Assembly: GCF_024519155.1 (NCBI RefSeq)
Contig: NZ_JANIFJ010000001.1
Span: 806,001 to 870,000 of the forward strand
Length of the DNA: 64,000 nucleotides
Reading direction: 5' to 3'
DNA from: Mangrovibrevibacter kandeliae
Lineage (GTDB): Bacteria > Pseudomonadota > Alphaproteobacteria > Rhizobiales > Rhizobiaceae
Shown here: positions 27,946-36,775 of the stretch, piece after piece
How positions within the stretch are numbered: position 1 is the stretch's first letter
Layout of the letters: the number at the start of each line of letters is the position of its first letter
The notes under the pieces: generated by a model
Database searches by the model: none
What the model was told of the DNA's origin: nothing
Seen by the model: the letters and a program-made list of their open reading frames with translations, nothing else
Translations under genes and position numbers: made by a program

Positions 27946-28071
27946 TCAGGCCTGAACCATCGGCGGCGAGCGCCGCGCGGCCAGGGGCGTGAACGCCACG
28001 GTCGAGGCGCGGTACAAGGGCGGTGGGACGAGGTGCGGTGAAGCGTCGGCCTTGAGGTGGCGCTGCCTCAT
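27946..28071 (-). pseudogene. Possible remnant of a cystathionine beta-lyase (metC) N-terminus
   Basis: A 41-codon open frame whose translation contains PPPLYRASTVAF at residues 16-27. That resembles the N-terminal segment of cystathionine beta-lyase and related PLP enzymes, which typically reads NPPVYRASTVLF. The rest of the enzyme is not found on either side: the frame stops after 15 more codons, and the next segment is spacer. A short eroded fragment is the best reading, but chance similarity over a dozen residues cannot be excluded. Confidence 0.3.
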
Positions 28072-28123
28072 TGGGTAGCGCGTCCAGGCACCGGCAAGCG
28101 AGGAACTGCCGGGCAGTCCGGCT

Positions 28124-29245
28124 TCAGCCGGTGATGGACCGCGCGATCCTTCGGACGATGCCTTGCCGCTGAGACGGGATGGTCGCCGTGTCCCTGACCT
28201 GTCGATACGCGCCATTGCCTGGATCGAGATCCGCAGCCTGCCGTACGAGGTCGCTGGCGCGATCGCGAGCCACTATCGTGAGTTCCTGCGCCAGCTGGAA
28301 TCGGGCTTCTGCATGGTCCGGATGCTGCTCGACGATCGTCTCCCACAACGCAGCGGACGCGACATGATCGCCCGCCTGACTGAGTGCGAGAGCGCGGTCG
28401 CACACCTCCTGAATCGGCGCCCGTCCATCTTTCGTGTGGACGACCCGGTCGGCGGGTTGGGTGCGGGCAAACAGCGAATCCATCGCGTGCCCGACTTCTT
28501 CATGCGTCAGCGATCCGGCCGCGACGAAGGGCTCGAGCGCATCGCGCATCAGCTTCTCGGTGCGAGGCGACGGGCTTGGATCGACGATGTCGAACGGCGG
28601 GATGAAGCAGCGGTCGATCACCTTCCGGAAGACGATGAAGATCAGGGCCGACGGCGCGTCGTAGGACTCGAGGCCCTTGATGAAAGAGAGGTGCGAGCCG
28701 AAGAAGTTGTTCGGGTCGTGCAGTGACTTGTCCGTCGGGACGATCTCGGCGTGGACGATCTCGTAGCCGTTGTAGGCAGCCAGCTGGTGCCAGAACTTCG
28801 GCGTGAGGTTGTTGAGGCCGTGGTTCTCGTAGCCGAAGATCGGGACGGCATGCCAGATCAGGCCGCCCACCTTCGTGACTTGGTGCGCGAAGCACATCAG
28901 ACCGTGCGGCGCGATCAGGTGCTCGCTGGTGCCGCTGTTGAAGGTGACGTCGAAGGTGCCGTAGAGCGCGCGCGGGAACTCGAAGGCGTGGAAGTCGACA
29001 TAGACCGTGTCCTCCCGATAATCCACGTCGAAGCAGGTGTAGTCGAAGCCCGCCGCTCGCAGAACTTCTGCGGCCGGGGTGATGCCATCGAAGCGCGCGG
29101 TGCTCTGGTATTCATCCCGCAGGCTGGCGTTGATCTGCCCCATCTGGCTGGCGGCGAAGTCCTGCGATCCGCAGTCGCCGAGCCGCGCGCCGGGCGCCAC
29201 GCCGAAGCGCTTGAGCTTCGTGAGCAAGTCACCGCCGAACCCCAT
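28124..29245 (-). CDS. Methyltransferase-like protein with C-terminal TPR-like region
   Basis: Orphan protein of 373 residues. The N-terminal domain looks like a class I SAM-dependent methyltransferase: LGDCGSQDFAA near residues 18-28 resembles the glycine-rich SAM loop, DYTCFDVDYRED near 65 the acidic loop, and TFDVTFNSGTSEHL near 90-103 the post-strand 4 motif. The last 70 residues (CDRALALSQAGDHVASAALWETIVEQHPDHAEARFQLAQEL) form a TPR-like helical pair. The ATG at 29245 follows GGGGAGGTGGAGC, which decides against the longer open frame upstream. Proteins of this sort often modify surface sugars, but no glycosyltransferase is nearby, so the target is unknown. Confidence 0.6.
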   Translation of the reverse strand: MGFGGDLLTKLKRFGVAPGARLGDCGSQDFAASQMGQINASLRDEYQSTARFDGITPAAEVLRAAGFDYTCFDVDYREDTVYVDFHAFEFPRALYGTFDVTFNSGTSEHLIAPHGLMCFAHQVTKVGGLIWHAVPIFGYENHGLNNLTPKFWHQLAAYNGYEIVHAEIVPTDKSLHDPNNFFGSHLSFIKGLESYDAPSALIFIVFRKVIDRCFIPPFDIVDPSPSPRTEKLMRDALEPFVAAGSLTHEEVGHAMDSLFARTQPADRVVHTKDGRAPIQEVCDRALALSQAGDHVASAALWETIVEQHPDHAEARFQLAQELTIVARDRASDLVRQAADLDPGNGAYRQVRDTATIPSQRQGIVRRIARSITG

Positions 29246-29751
29246 GCTCCACCTCCCCGAACCCCCAGTCATCCTTAGGCTTAAATCGACCTCGGGCGGT
29301 CTGCAACCGCTGCGCTCCGGGGCGATCGGAAAAGACGCATAGCGGATGTCGATGCGAGGGCGGTCCGCAGGCAAGGGAACTGACAGGGCCGCCGGTCGCC
29401 TCGATCCGCCACGAGATCCGCCGATGAACCGTGGCCGGTACGGGGTCGGATTGGCGTCGGCTGTCCGAGACGTTCGCACCAAGACCACCGGAGGGCCGCG
29501 TGGGCGCCGCTCGGTCATCGCCTTGCGCCGGTTTGAAGCCTGCTTGCGAACGGCCATCGGGGCGCTGCCGGTCTCTGCAGTCCTGCCGGCTCTGGTGGAC
29601 GCAGGCGCGGGGAGTTCGGCGTCTTGCACAGCAGAGGAACGGCGAGGCTCCACCGGCCCCCTTTCTCCCTGATCGACCAGCTGTGTTCAAGCCGCGTCCC
29701 GCCGCGCGGCGTTCCGTTCAGCAGGGCAGAGATGAAGCGTCGCTTTCGGAA
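29246..29751. other. Spacer between methyltransferase-like gene and tRNA-Ser
   Basis: About 500 bases with no recognisable gene. The part next to 29245 should hold the promoter of the methyltransferase-like gene. The part next to the tRNA lies at the 3' end of tRNA-Ser, a position often used by integrating elements, but no integrase or repeat of the tRNA end was seen. Confidence 0.5.
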
Positions 29752-29842
29752 TGGCGGAGAGGATGGGATTCGAACCCACGATACGCTTTTGACGTATACT
29801 CCCTTAGCAGGGGAGCGCCTTCGACCACTCGGCCACCTCTCC
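29752..29842 (-). tRNA. tRNA-Ser (anticodon GCT)
   Basis: Read on the minus strand the gene is 91 nucleotides including an encoded CCA. The acceptor stem pairs GGAGAGG with CCTCTCC, followed by discriminator G and CCA. The anticodon stem CTCCC/GGGAG encloses the loop CTGCTAA, giving anticodon GCT, which reads AGC and AGT serine codons. A long variable arm (TATACGTCAAAAGCGTATC) identifies a class II tRNA, and the T arm has GGTTCGAATCC. All parts look intact. Confidence 0.96.
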
Positions 29843-30087
29843 GGTCGGGCCTTCCTACCAGAAGAAGGGCGGATTTCAAGCCGTTCGGCGTAAGGGCGCG
29901 CAACGGACGGCGGAGCGACCACGAATGGCGTGGGGGTCGGCGGCGGGCCATCGCCACGATGGATTTACCAATCCTCCGCAAGGTTCGGCACGTGTGCTTG
30001 TGACCGGGTTAACCCTTCGTTAAATGTCGCAAAAGCCTGTCAAGCGAATTGTGACGTCGTCCGCGCACCGGACTGGATTGGACCTCG

Positions 30088-32424
30088 ATGAAGCGCCGCG
30101 CTCTCCTGACCCTCGCCGTCTGCATCGCCCTCTTCGGCGCGATCCTGGCCGGTTACTGGGACATGCTCAGCTCCGAACGCATGAAGGTTCTGCGGAAGGA
30201 CGAAGCGGATGGCGGTGCGGTGGTCTCGCGCACCGCGGCCGATGCGAAGGGCGCATCCGCGCCGACCGCCGCACCCGCGTCCCCGCCCGGCGAGCGGCAG
30301 GCATCGACCTCGGTCGAGCCGGCACCGACCGCATCCGCGGGCCAGTCGCCCGCGCCGGCACAGTCGACCGCCTCCGGGTCGCAACCGGCCGCTGGGTCCT
30401 CTTCGGACCCGAGCGCTGTGGCCGCCGCGCCTGACGCTTCGGCGGCGTCGGACTCCGCAGCCGATGCGGGCGGCGGGCCCGCGACCGAGGATCTGGCGGC
30501 AGCGCCGCAGCCGGAGGCTGCCGGGGCCGGTGCCGACGCGCACGAGAGGCTGCCGCGCGCGGAAGCGGACGGCGAGGCCGGCGCCGGCGCCACGGGCGCG
30601 CGCGAAACCGCTGCGGGCGCGGCTCTGCCGGATCACCCGCCGCGGCCCGCAGACGCCGCCACTCCGGCCGAGGCCACGTCGCCCGACCGCCCGGCGATGG
30701 TGGCTCGGCGTGAGGCGCCCGCGACGCCGGAAGCGGGGCGCACCGCACCGGGGCCGGGGGACGCCCACGACGAGACCGCCGCCCGCGAACTGCCACGCAC
30801 GCCTGGCAAAGCCGGTGCCGACCCGCAACGGCCGCATTTCGACCTCCTGCGCGTCGAGCCCGACGGCTCGACGGTGCTCGCGGGTCGCGGTCCGGCCCAT
30901 GCCCGCATCGCTCTCACCGATGGCACGCGCGAACTCGGCAGCGACACGGCCAACGCCAGCGGCGAGTTCGTGGTGGTGCTCGGCGATCGTCTGCCGGCCG
31001 GGACGCACTCCCTTCAGTTGGAGGCAACGACACCGGAGGGGCGCCGGACGCGCTCCGAGGAGACGGCGGTGGTGGACGTGCCGGCGCGCGGCCACGAAGC
31101 GGATCTCCTCGCGATGATCGAGGCACCGAACCAGCCCTCCCGCCTGATCACACTGCCCGAGCAGCGCGATCAGGGGACGCCGTCCGCGGCTTCCCCGGAC
31201 CGGCCGGCCGACATACGGGCGGGCGCGGGTTCGTCAGCCTCCTTGAAGGACGCAGCGCGCGGCAACGCCAACCCGCAGGCGGCGGAACTGGCGCCCGCCG
31301 CGCCGCCCGCCGCGAATGCCGAGGCGACGCCGCCGGATGCGGCCCTGCCGCGCACCAAGACCGGCCCGGCCGGTGCCGCGTCGGACGCGCAGACGCTGCC
31401 ACGGGCGGCGGACGTCGCGGTGGAGGCCGTCGAGATCGAGAACGACACGGTCTATATCGCCGGCCGCGCGCCCGCGTCCGCCAAGGTGCGCATCTATGTC
31501 GACGACGTCTATCTCGCCGAGACGCCGGCCACTGACGCCTCGCGCTTCCTGATCAGCCGAACGCTGCCGCTGACCGTCGGGCGCCACCGCATCCGGGCCG
31601 ACGCGATCGGTGCCGGTGGCACGGTGCTCGCCCGTGCGGAGGTGCCGTTCATGCGGCCGGAGGGCGAGCGCATGTCGGCGATCGCACCCGCGCCGAAGAC
31701 CCTCGCATTGCCGGCGACGCCCGACGCCGCAGCCTCCAAGCCCGAGCCGCAGGACGAGACGGCCAAGGCGCTGCCGCGCACGCCCGCGGCAGGGACGGAG
31801 GCGACGCCGCCGCAGCGGGCCGCAGCGGGGCAGCCTGCGGCGGGCGGTGATCCGGCCGCGCCGGCGTCCGCCTCTGCCGCTGCCGCTGCCGCTGCGGCTG
31901 CGTCCGCCCCACCAACGGCTGCCGAGCAGTCTGAGGCACCCGCCGCGACTCCACCGCCGCCCGCCCGGCCGGAGCTCGATCGTCTGGCGACCGCCGCCTA
32001 TGACGGGCGCGGTGCAGGGGAGGGTGTGCCCGACGGCCGGAAGCCGAGCGGCGCTGAGGCTCCCGCGCCGGAACGTGCGACACCCGACGGCGAGGCCGCG
32101 CCCGGCCTAGCCGGTGCGCCGCCCGACGGGGCGGGAGCCGTGGTGTCCGGCCAGGACAACTCCCTCGGCGAATCCGGCGGCGTTGCAACGCTGGAGCAGC
32201 CGGCCCTGGTGCCGGGCGGCGGGCGCGTCATCATCCGCAAGGGCGACACGCTCTGGCGCATCTCGCGCGACACCTACGGCCTCGGCCGCCGCTACACGGT
32301 GATCTACCTTGCCAATGGCGACCAGATCCGCGATCCGCACTGGATCTATCCCGGCCAGGTGTTCCGCATGCCGGCCAGCGGGGGTGCGGAAAGCGGCGCC
32401 GATGGCGCGGTTGCGGTGGAATAG
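30088..32424 (+). CDS. Membrane-anchored LysM protein with two Ig-like modules and low-complexity linkers
   Basis: Large protein of 778 residues. An N-terminal membrane anchor (about residues 5-22) is followed by Ala/Pro/Glu-rich disordered linkers. Two beta-sandwich-like modules sit at about 250-332 (LLRVEPDGSTVLAGRGPAHARI) and 444-524 (VEAVEIENDTVYIAGRAPASAKVRIYV), similar to each other and to bacterial Ig-like repeats. A LysM domain ends the protein at about 712-766 (IIRKGDTLWRISRDTYGLGRRYTVIYLAN). It should sit in the periplasm and bind peptidoglycan. Nearly half of the protein is low-complexity. Similar proteins occur near ABC exporters in related genomes. No enzymatic domain is seen. 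Confidence 0.8.
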   Translation: MKRRALLTLAVCIALFGAILAGYWDMLSSERMKVLRKDEADGGAVVSRTAADAKGASAPTAAPASPPGERQASTSVEPAPTASAGQSPAPAQSTASGSQPAAGSSSDPSAVAAAPDASAASDSAADAGGGPATEDLAAAPQPEAAGAGADAHERLPRAEADGEAGAGATGARETAAGAALPDHPPRPADAATPAEATSPDRPAMVARREAPATPEAGRTAPGPGDAHDETAARELPRTPGKAGADPQRPHFDLLRVEPDGSTVLAGRGPAHARIALTDGTRELGSDTANASGEFVVVLGDRLPAGTHSLQLEATTPEGRRTRSEETAVVDVPARGHEADLLAMIEAPNQPSRLITLPEQRDQGTPSAASPDRPADIRAGAGSSASLKDAARGNANPQAAELAPAAPPAANAEATPPDAALPRTKTGPAGAASDAQTLPRAADVAVEAVEIENDTVYIAGRAPASAKVRIYVDDVYLAETPATDASRFLISRTLPLTVGRHRIRADAIGAGGTVLARAEVPFMRPEGERMSAIAPAPKTLALPATPDAAASKPEPQDETAKALPRTPAAGTEATPPQRAAAGQPAAGGDPAAPASASAAAAAAAAASAPPTAAEQSEAPAATPPPPARPELDRLATAAYDGRGAGEGVPDGRKPSGAEAPAPERATPDGEAAPGLAGAPPDGAGAVVSGQDNSLGESGGVATLEQPALVPGGGRVIIRKGDTLWRISRDTYGLGRRYTVIYLANGDQIRDPHWIYPGQVFRMPASGGAESGADGAVAVE

Positions 32425-32516
32425 AGCGCCATTCCCCTGTAAGCCTCCGCTCGAACGACTCCCGCCGGGGGCTGCGGCTGCGGCTGCGGCGGGATCGAAG
32501 ACGACGGCAGGACGGC

Positions 32517-34412
32517 TTGGCCAAGACACCGAAGAAGACCGTATCGGGCGAGAGCGGCGCGACCGTCTCGACCCTCGCGAACCTGTGGCCCTACATGTGG
32601 CCGGCCGACCGGCCGGACCTCAGGATGCGGGTGCTCTGGGCGAGCCTCTTCCTGGTGCTCGCCAAGCTCCTCACCGTCGCGATCCCGTACTTCTTCAAAT
32701 GGGCGACGGACGCGCTCGATGGCGCCAACAGCGCGCGCGACGTGCTGCCGCTGATCATCACCGGCGCGGTGACGCTCGTCGTCGCCTACAACATCGCCCG
32801 CATCGTCTCGGTGGCGCTCAACCAGCTGCGCGACGCGCTGTTTGCGAGCGTCGGGCAGTATGCGGTGCGCAGGCTCGCCTTCCGCACCTTCGTCCACATG
32901 CACGTCCTGTCGCTGCGCTATCACCTGGAGCGGCGCACCGGCGGCCTGTCGCGCATCATCGAGCGCGGCACCAAGGGCATCGAGACGATCGTCCGGTTCA
33001 CCATCCTCAACACCGTGCCGACGATCCTCGAATTCGCCCTGACGGCGGTGATCCTCGGCGTCTCCTACGGCATCTGGTACCTCGTCGTCGTGGCCGTGAC
33101 GGTGTGGCTCTACGGCTGGTTCACCATCCGGGCGAGCGACTGGCGCATCGGCATCCGCCGCGAGATGAACGATTCGGACAACGAGGCGAACACCAAGGCG
33201 ATCGATTCGCTCCTCAACTTCGAGACCGTGAAGTATTTCGGCAACGAGGGCATGGAGGCCGAGCGCTTCGACCGCTCGATGGCGCGCTACGAGGTGGCGG
33301 CGACGCGGATCTGGACCTCGCTCGGCTGGCTGAACTTCGGCCAGGGCGTCATCTTCTCCGCCGGCATGGCGCTCGCCATGGTGATGTCGGCGCTCGAGGT
33401 GCGGGCCGGCACGCAGACGCTCGGCGACTTCGTCTTCATCAACGCCATGCTGATGCAGCTCTCGGTGCCGCTGAACTTCATCGGCTTCGTCTACCGCGAG
33501 ATCCGCCAGGGCCTGACCGACCTCGAGCAGATGTTCGACATCCTCGAGGTGCCGCAGGAGGTGCAGGACCGGCCGGACGCGACGGACCTCGTCGTCACTG
33601 ACGGCGCCATCCGCTTCGAGGATGTGCGCTTCGCCTATGAGGCGAACCGGCAGATCCTGAAGGGGATCAGCTTCGAGGTGCCGCCCGGCAAGTCGGTGGC
33701 GATCGTCGGACCGTCCGGCGCCGGCAAGTCGACCATCTCGCGGCTCCTGTTCCGCTTCTACGACGTGACCTCGGGTCGCATCACCATCGATGGCCAGGAC
33801 ATCGCCGAACGCCGGCAGGAGAGCGTGCGCGCGGCGATCGGCATCGTGCCGCAGGATACGGTGCTGTTCAACGACACGATCGCCTACAACATCCGCTACG
33901 GGCGGGTGGACGCGGCGGACGGGGACGTGCGGGCGGCGGCGGAACTGGCGCAGATCGGCCCGTTCATCGAACAGCTGCCCGAAGGCTTCGATACGATGGT
34001 CGGCGAGCGCGGCCTGAAGCTGTCGGGCGGCGAGAAGCAGCGCGTCGCCATTGCGCGCACCATCCTGAAGGCGCCGCCGATCCTCGTCCTCGACGAGGCG
34101 ACCTCGGCGCTCGACACCCACACCGAGCAGGAGATCCAGTCGGCGCTCGACCAGGTGTCGAAGAACCGCACGACGCTGACGATCGCCCACCGGTTGTCCA
34201 CCATCATCGGCGCCGACGAGATCATCGTCCTGCGCGCCGGCGAGATCGTCGAGCGCGGGGCGCATGCCGAGCTCCTCGCCAAGGGTGGACTCTACGCCGA
34301 GATGTGGGCGATGCAGCGCGAGGCGAGCGAGGCGGAGGAGGCGCTGCGCCGCGCCCGCCAGTCCGACGCGCTCGGCGTCATCGAACGGCGGCGGCCGGAG
34401 AACGTCACCTGA
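32517..34412 (+). CDS. atm1: Atm1-type ABC exporter (fused permease-ATPase)
   Basis: Half-size ABC exporter of 631 residues, dimeric in the inner membrane. It belongs to the Atm1/HMT1 group, marked by the segment NFETVKYFGNEGMEAERF that in mitochondria and bacteria lines the substrate cavity for glutathione-linked compounds. Walker [10 protein letters not shown] starts at residue 398, the signature LSGGE is at 502-506 and Walker B ILVLDE ends at Glu527. Bacterial Atm1 exports glutathione conjugates and contributes to metal resistance. The start is TTG at 32517; no ATG gives the conserved N-terminus. A GCTGCG triplet repeat and a loose hairpin lie just upstream. Confidence 0.85.
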   Translation: MAKTPKKTVSGESGATVSTLANLWPYMWPADRPDLRMRVLWASLFLVLAKLLTVAIPYFFKWATDALDGANSARDVLPLIITGAVTLVVAYNIARIVSVALNQLRDALFASVGQYAVRRLAFRTFVHMHVLSLRYHLERRTGGLSRIIERGTKGIETIVRFTILNTVPTILEFALTAVILGVSYGIWYLVVVAVTVWLYGWFTIRASDWRIGIRREMNDSDNEANTKAIDSLLNFETVKYFGNEGMEAERFDRSMARYEVAATRIWTSLGWLNFGQGVIFSAGMALAMVMSALEVRAGTQTLGDFVFINAMLMQLSVPLNFIGFVYREIRQGLTDLEQMFDILEVPQEVQDRPDATDLVVTDGAIRFEDVRFAYEANRQILKGISFEVPPGKSVAIVGPSGAGKSTISRLLFRFYDVTSGRITIDGQDIAERRQESVRAAIGIVPQDTVLFNDTIAYNIRYGRVDAADGDVRAAAELAQIGPFIEQLPEGFDTMVGERGLKLSGGEKQRVAIARTILKAPPILVLDEATSALDTHTEQEIQSALDQVSKNRTTLTIAHRLSTIIGADEIIVLRAGEIVERGAHAELLAKGGLYAEMWAMQREASEAEEALRRARQSDALGVIERRRPENVT

Positions 34413-34493
34413 CGGCACGGCTTGTGACGGACGCGCTCACGTCCTAAGCCGACCCGATCGGGAACCAGAACCATCGGAGACGTTTTCGCGGAC

Positions 34494-35192
34494 ATGCATA
34501 TCTTCCAGTCGATCCGCAACGTTCTCGTCCCGGTGCACCGCGCCGGCTGGCCCTTCGTCGCGGCGTTCTTCGTCGCCGCCGTCGTCCTCGGCTTCCTCTG
34601 GCAGCCGCTGTTCTGGATCCTGTTGATCCTCACCGGCTGGTGCGCCTATTTCTTCCGCGATCCCGAGCGCGTCACGCCGATGGCCGACCATCTCGTCGTC
34701 AGCCCGGCCGACGGCCGCGTGTCGCTGGTCGGCCACGTCGTGCCGCCGAAGGAGCTCGAACTCGGCTTCGAGCCGATGCTGCGCATCTCGGTCTTCATGG
34801 ACGTCTTCAGCTGCCATGTGAACCGCGCTCCGATGCGCGGCCGGATCGCGCGCATGGCCTACCGCGAGGGCGAGTTCAAGAATGCCGAGCTCGACAAGGC
34901 GAGCGAGGTGAACGAGCGCAACTCCATCGTCATCGACGGGCCGAAGGGCGAATTCGGCGTCGTCCAGATCGCCGGGCTCGTCGCGCGGCGGATCGTGCCG
35001 TTCGTGGCACGCGGTGACCGGATCGAGGCGGGCGAGCGCATCGGCCTGATCCGCTTCGGATCGCGCCTCGACGTCTACCTGCCCGATGGCTGCAAGCCGC
35101 GCGTTTCCGAGGGCCAGATGGCCATTGCCGGCGAAACCGTGATCGCCGAGTTCGGCGAAAGCCTGGCCACGTGGCCGGCGCGGCGCGACTGA
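34494..35192 (+). CDS. psd: Phosphatidylserine decarboxylase proenzyme (short archaeal/alphaproteobacterial type)
   Basis: Converts phosphatidylserine to phosphatidylethanolamine at the inner membrane. At 232 residues it belongs to the short form. It must cut itself at Gly189-Ser190 ([12 protein letters not shown]) so that the serine becomes the pyruvoyl cofactor; here the site reads FGS instead of the LGST seen in E. coli, which is normal for this subfamily. Two N-terminal hydrophobic segments (about 20-34 and 38-53) anchor the protein. [10 protein letters not shown] near 107-116 is conserved. Its stop overlaps the start of pssA (TGATG), so the two steps of the pathway are coupled. Confidence 0.94.
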   Translation: MHIFQSIRNVLVPVHRAGWPFVAAFFVAAVVLGFLWQPLFWILLILTGWCAYFFRDPERVTPMADHLVVSPADGRVSLVGHVVPPKELELGFEPMLRISVFMDVFSCHVNRAPMRGRIARMAYREGEFKNAELDKASEVNERNSIVIDGPKGEFGVVQIAGLVARRIVPFVARGDRIEAGERIGLIRFGSRLDVYLPDGCKPRVSEGQMAIAGETVIAEFGESLATWPARRD

Positions 35193-36022
35193 TGGGCGGG
35201 CCGATCGTCCAGCCGGAGCCGGAGGAGGACGAGACGGCGCAGGACGCCAGTGTCCAGCCGCGCGCCTGGATCCCGTTCCGCCAGATCGTGCCGAACCTCA
35301 TCACGATCCTCGCCATCTGCGCGGGGATGACCGGGATTCGGCTCGCCTTCGAGGGACGGTTCGAGCTCGCCGTCCTGATGATTCTCGGCGCCGCCTTCCT
35401 CGACGGGATCGACGGGCGCATCGCGCGGATGCTGAAGGGCCAGAGCCGCTTCGGCGCCGAGATGGATTCGCTCGCCGACATCGTCAACTTCGGCGTTGCG
35501 CCGGGGCTCGTGCTCTACGCCTACACGCTGCACGAGGCGGGCGCCTTCGGCTGGATCGCCGCGCTCCTCTACGCCACCACCTGCGCGCTGCGCCTCGCCC
35601 GCTTCAACACGATGCTGGACGACCCGAACCGGCCGAAGTGGCAGACGGCCTACTTCGTCGGCGTGCCGGCACCCGCCGGCGCCGGCCTTGCGCTGTTTCC
35701 CGCCTATCTCGGCTTCGTCGGCCCGGACACCGGCTATCCCCAGCTCAGCGCCGGCTTCTCCGCAGTCTATCTCGTGGTCATCGGCGGGCTGATGGCGAGC
35801 CAGATCCCGACCTGGTCGGGCAAGACGATCGCGGTGCGGGTTCGCCGGGACTACGTCGCGCCGGTGATCCTGGTGCTTGTCGCCTATGTCGCGCTGCTGT
35901 CGAGCTACCTCTGGCAGACGCTGGTCTTCACCGGATTGGCCTATCTCGTGTCGATCGGCTTCTCGGTGCGGTCCTATCGCCGGCGAGCGCGCAAGGAGGC
36001 GATGGCGCTCGACGGCGACTGA
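35192..36022 (+). CDS. pssA: Phosphatidylserine synthase (CDP-diacylglycerol-serine O-phosphatidyltransferase)
   Basis: Membrane enzyme of 276 residues that makes phosphatidylserine from CDP-diacylglycerol and serine, the substrate for psd just upstream. The CDP-alcohol phosphatidyltransferase signature is complete: Asp74-Gly75, Ala78-Arg79, Gly88, Asp92 and Asp96 (DGRIARMLKGQSRFGAEMD). About eight hydrophobic helices follow an acidic, soluble 25-residue N-terminus. I chose ATG 35192 overlapping the psd stop; an upstream in-frame GTG at 35171 would lie inside psd. It ends 20 bases from the convergent TetR gene. Confidence 0.95.
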   Translation: MGGPIVQPEPEEDETAQDASVQPRAWIPFRQIVPNLITILAICAGMTGIRLAFEGRFELAVLMILGAAFLDGIDGRIARMLKGQSRFGAEMDSLADIVNFGVAPGLVLYAYTLHEAGAFGWIAALLYATTCALRLARFNTMLDDPNRPKWQTAYFVGVPAPAGAGLALFPAYLGFVGPDTGYPQLSAGFSAVYLVVIGGLMASQIPTWSGKTIAVRVRRDYVAPVILVLVAYVALLSSYLWQTLVFTGLAYLVSIGFSVRSYRRRARKEAMALDGD

Positions 36023-36042
36023 CGGGAGCAGGGACGCCGCAT

Positions 36043-36696
36043 CTATTGCCGGCGCGTCCGGGCGTCCCAGCCGACAAGGGCAAGCTCGCTCACAGCCTCC
36101 AGCTCTGCTCGGCTCGCCCCGTCGCGGGCGAGAATCGACATGCCGTTCTGGACGGTCTGGACGAAACGGGCGAGGGAGTGGACGTCGGTCGACGCGGGCA
36201 CTTCGCCGTCCGCCACGGCCCGGTCTATCCGCACGGTCAGCCGTTCGAGCGTCACGGCGCGACTGGCGCGCACCAGCTCTCCAAGTTCGGCATAGCCCTC
36301 GCTGGCGACGGTCGACAGCGTGACCATGCAGCCAAGCGGCGCGTCGATCACGCAGCCCGTCAACACGGCGGCCGAATCCATGAGGAAAGCTTCGATGGCC
36401 CCTCGCGCGGTCGGCGCAGCGGAGAACCGCTCCCAGACATGATGCTCGTTCGTCGTCTGGTAGTGCCCCAACGCCTCGGCGTAGAGCGCCTCCTTCGAAC
36501 CGAACGCAGCGTATAGGCTCGGTCCACCGATACCCATCCTCCCGGTGAGGTCGGCGATCGAAGTTGCCTCGTAGCCCTTTTCCCAGAACAGGCGCATGGC
36601 CTGGTCCAGCGCGGCCTGACGGTCGAACGCGCGCGGCCGACCGCGCGCACGAGCCGGCCTGCTGGGCTCCCGGTCACTCTCATCATCTTTTTGCAT
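36043..36696 (-). CDS. TetR-family transcriptional regulator
   Basis: Regulator of 217 residues. After an Arg/Pro-rich 20-residue lead, the TetR helix-turn-helix reads ATSIADLTGRMGIGGPSLYAAFGSKEALY (about 44-72). The ligand domain contains TGCVIDAPLGCMVT with two cysteines, a feature of the group of TetR regulators often paired with short-chain dehydrogenases. It is divergent from an SDR gene across 79 bases that contain a clear palindrome, so it very likely represses that gene and itself. The inducer is unknown. Confidence 0.9.
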   Translation of the reverse strand: MQKDDESDREPSRPARARGRPRAFDRQAALDQAMRLFWEKGYEATSIADLTGRMGIGGPSLYAAFGSKEALYAEALGHYQTTNEHHVWERFSAAPTARGAIEAFLMDSAAVLTGCVIDAPLGCMVTLSTVASEGYAELGELVRASRAVTLERLTVRIDRAVADGEVPASTDVHSLARFVQTVQNGMSILARDGASRAELEAVSELALVGWDARTRRQ

Positions 36697-36743
36697 CGGT
36701 CACTACATAAGCCGTTGACGGCCGCGAGCAAGTCGACGATATG

Positions 36744-36759
36744 TGTATCGTTCGATACA
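36744..36759. promoter_or_regulatory. Operator-like palindrome between TetR and SDR genes
   Basis: TGTATCGTTCGATACA has perfect 7-base arms around TT. The symmetry extends outward with ATAT on each side, so the full site is 26 bases (36739-36764) with one mismatched pair. It lies 16 to 32 bases upstream of the SDR start. It is the probable binding site of the divergently encoded TetR protein. Confidence 0.75.
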
Positions 36760-36775
36760 GATATGGGGTGATGGA

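Noticed and set aside
28124-29653. Longer form of the methyltransferase-like protein
   Set aside because: The extra 136 codons are Arg/Pro-rich and lie upstream of a strong ribosome site placed for ATG 29245.
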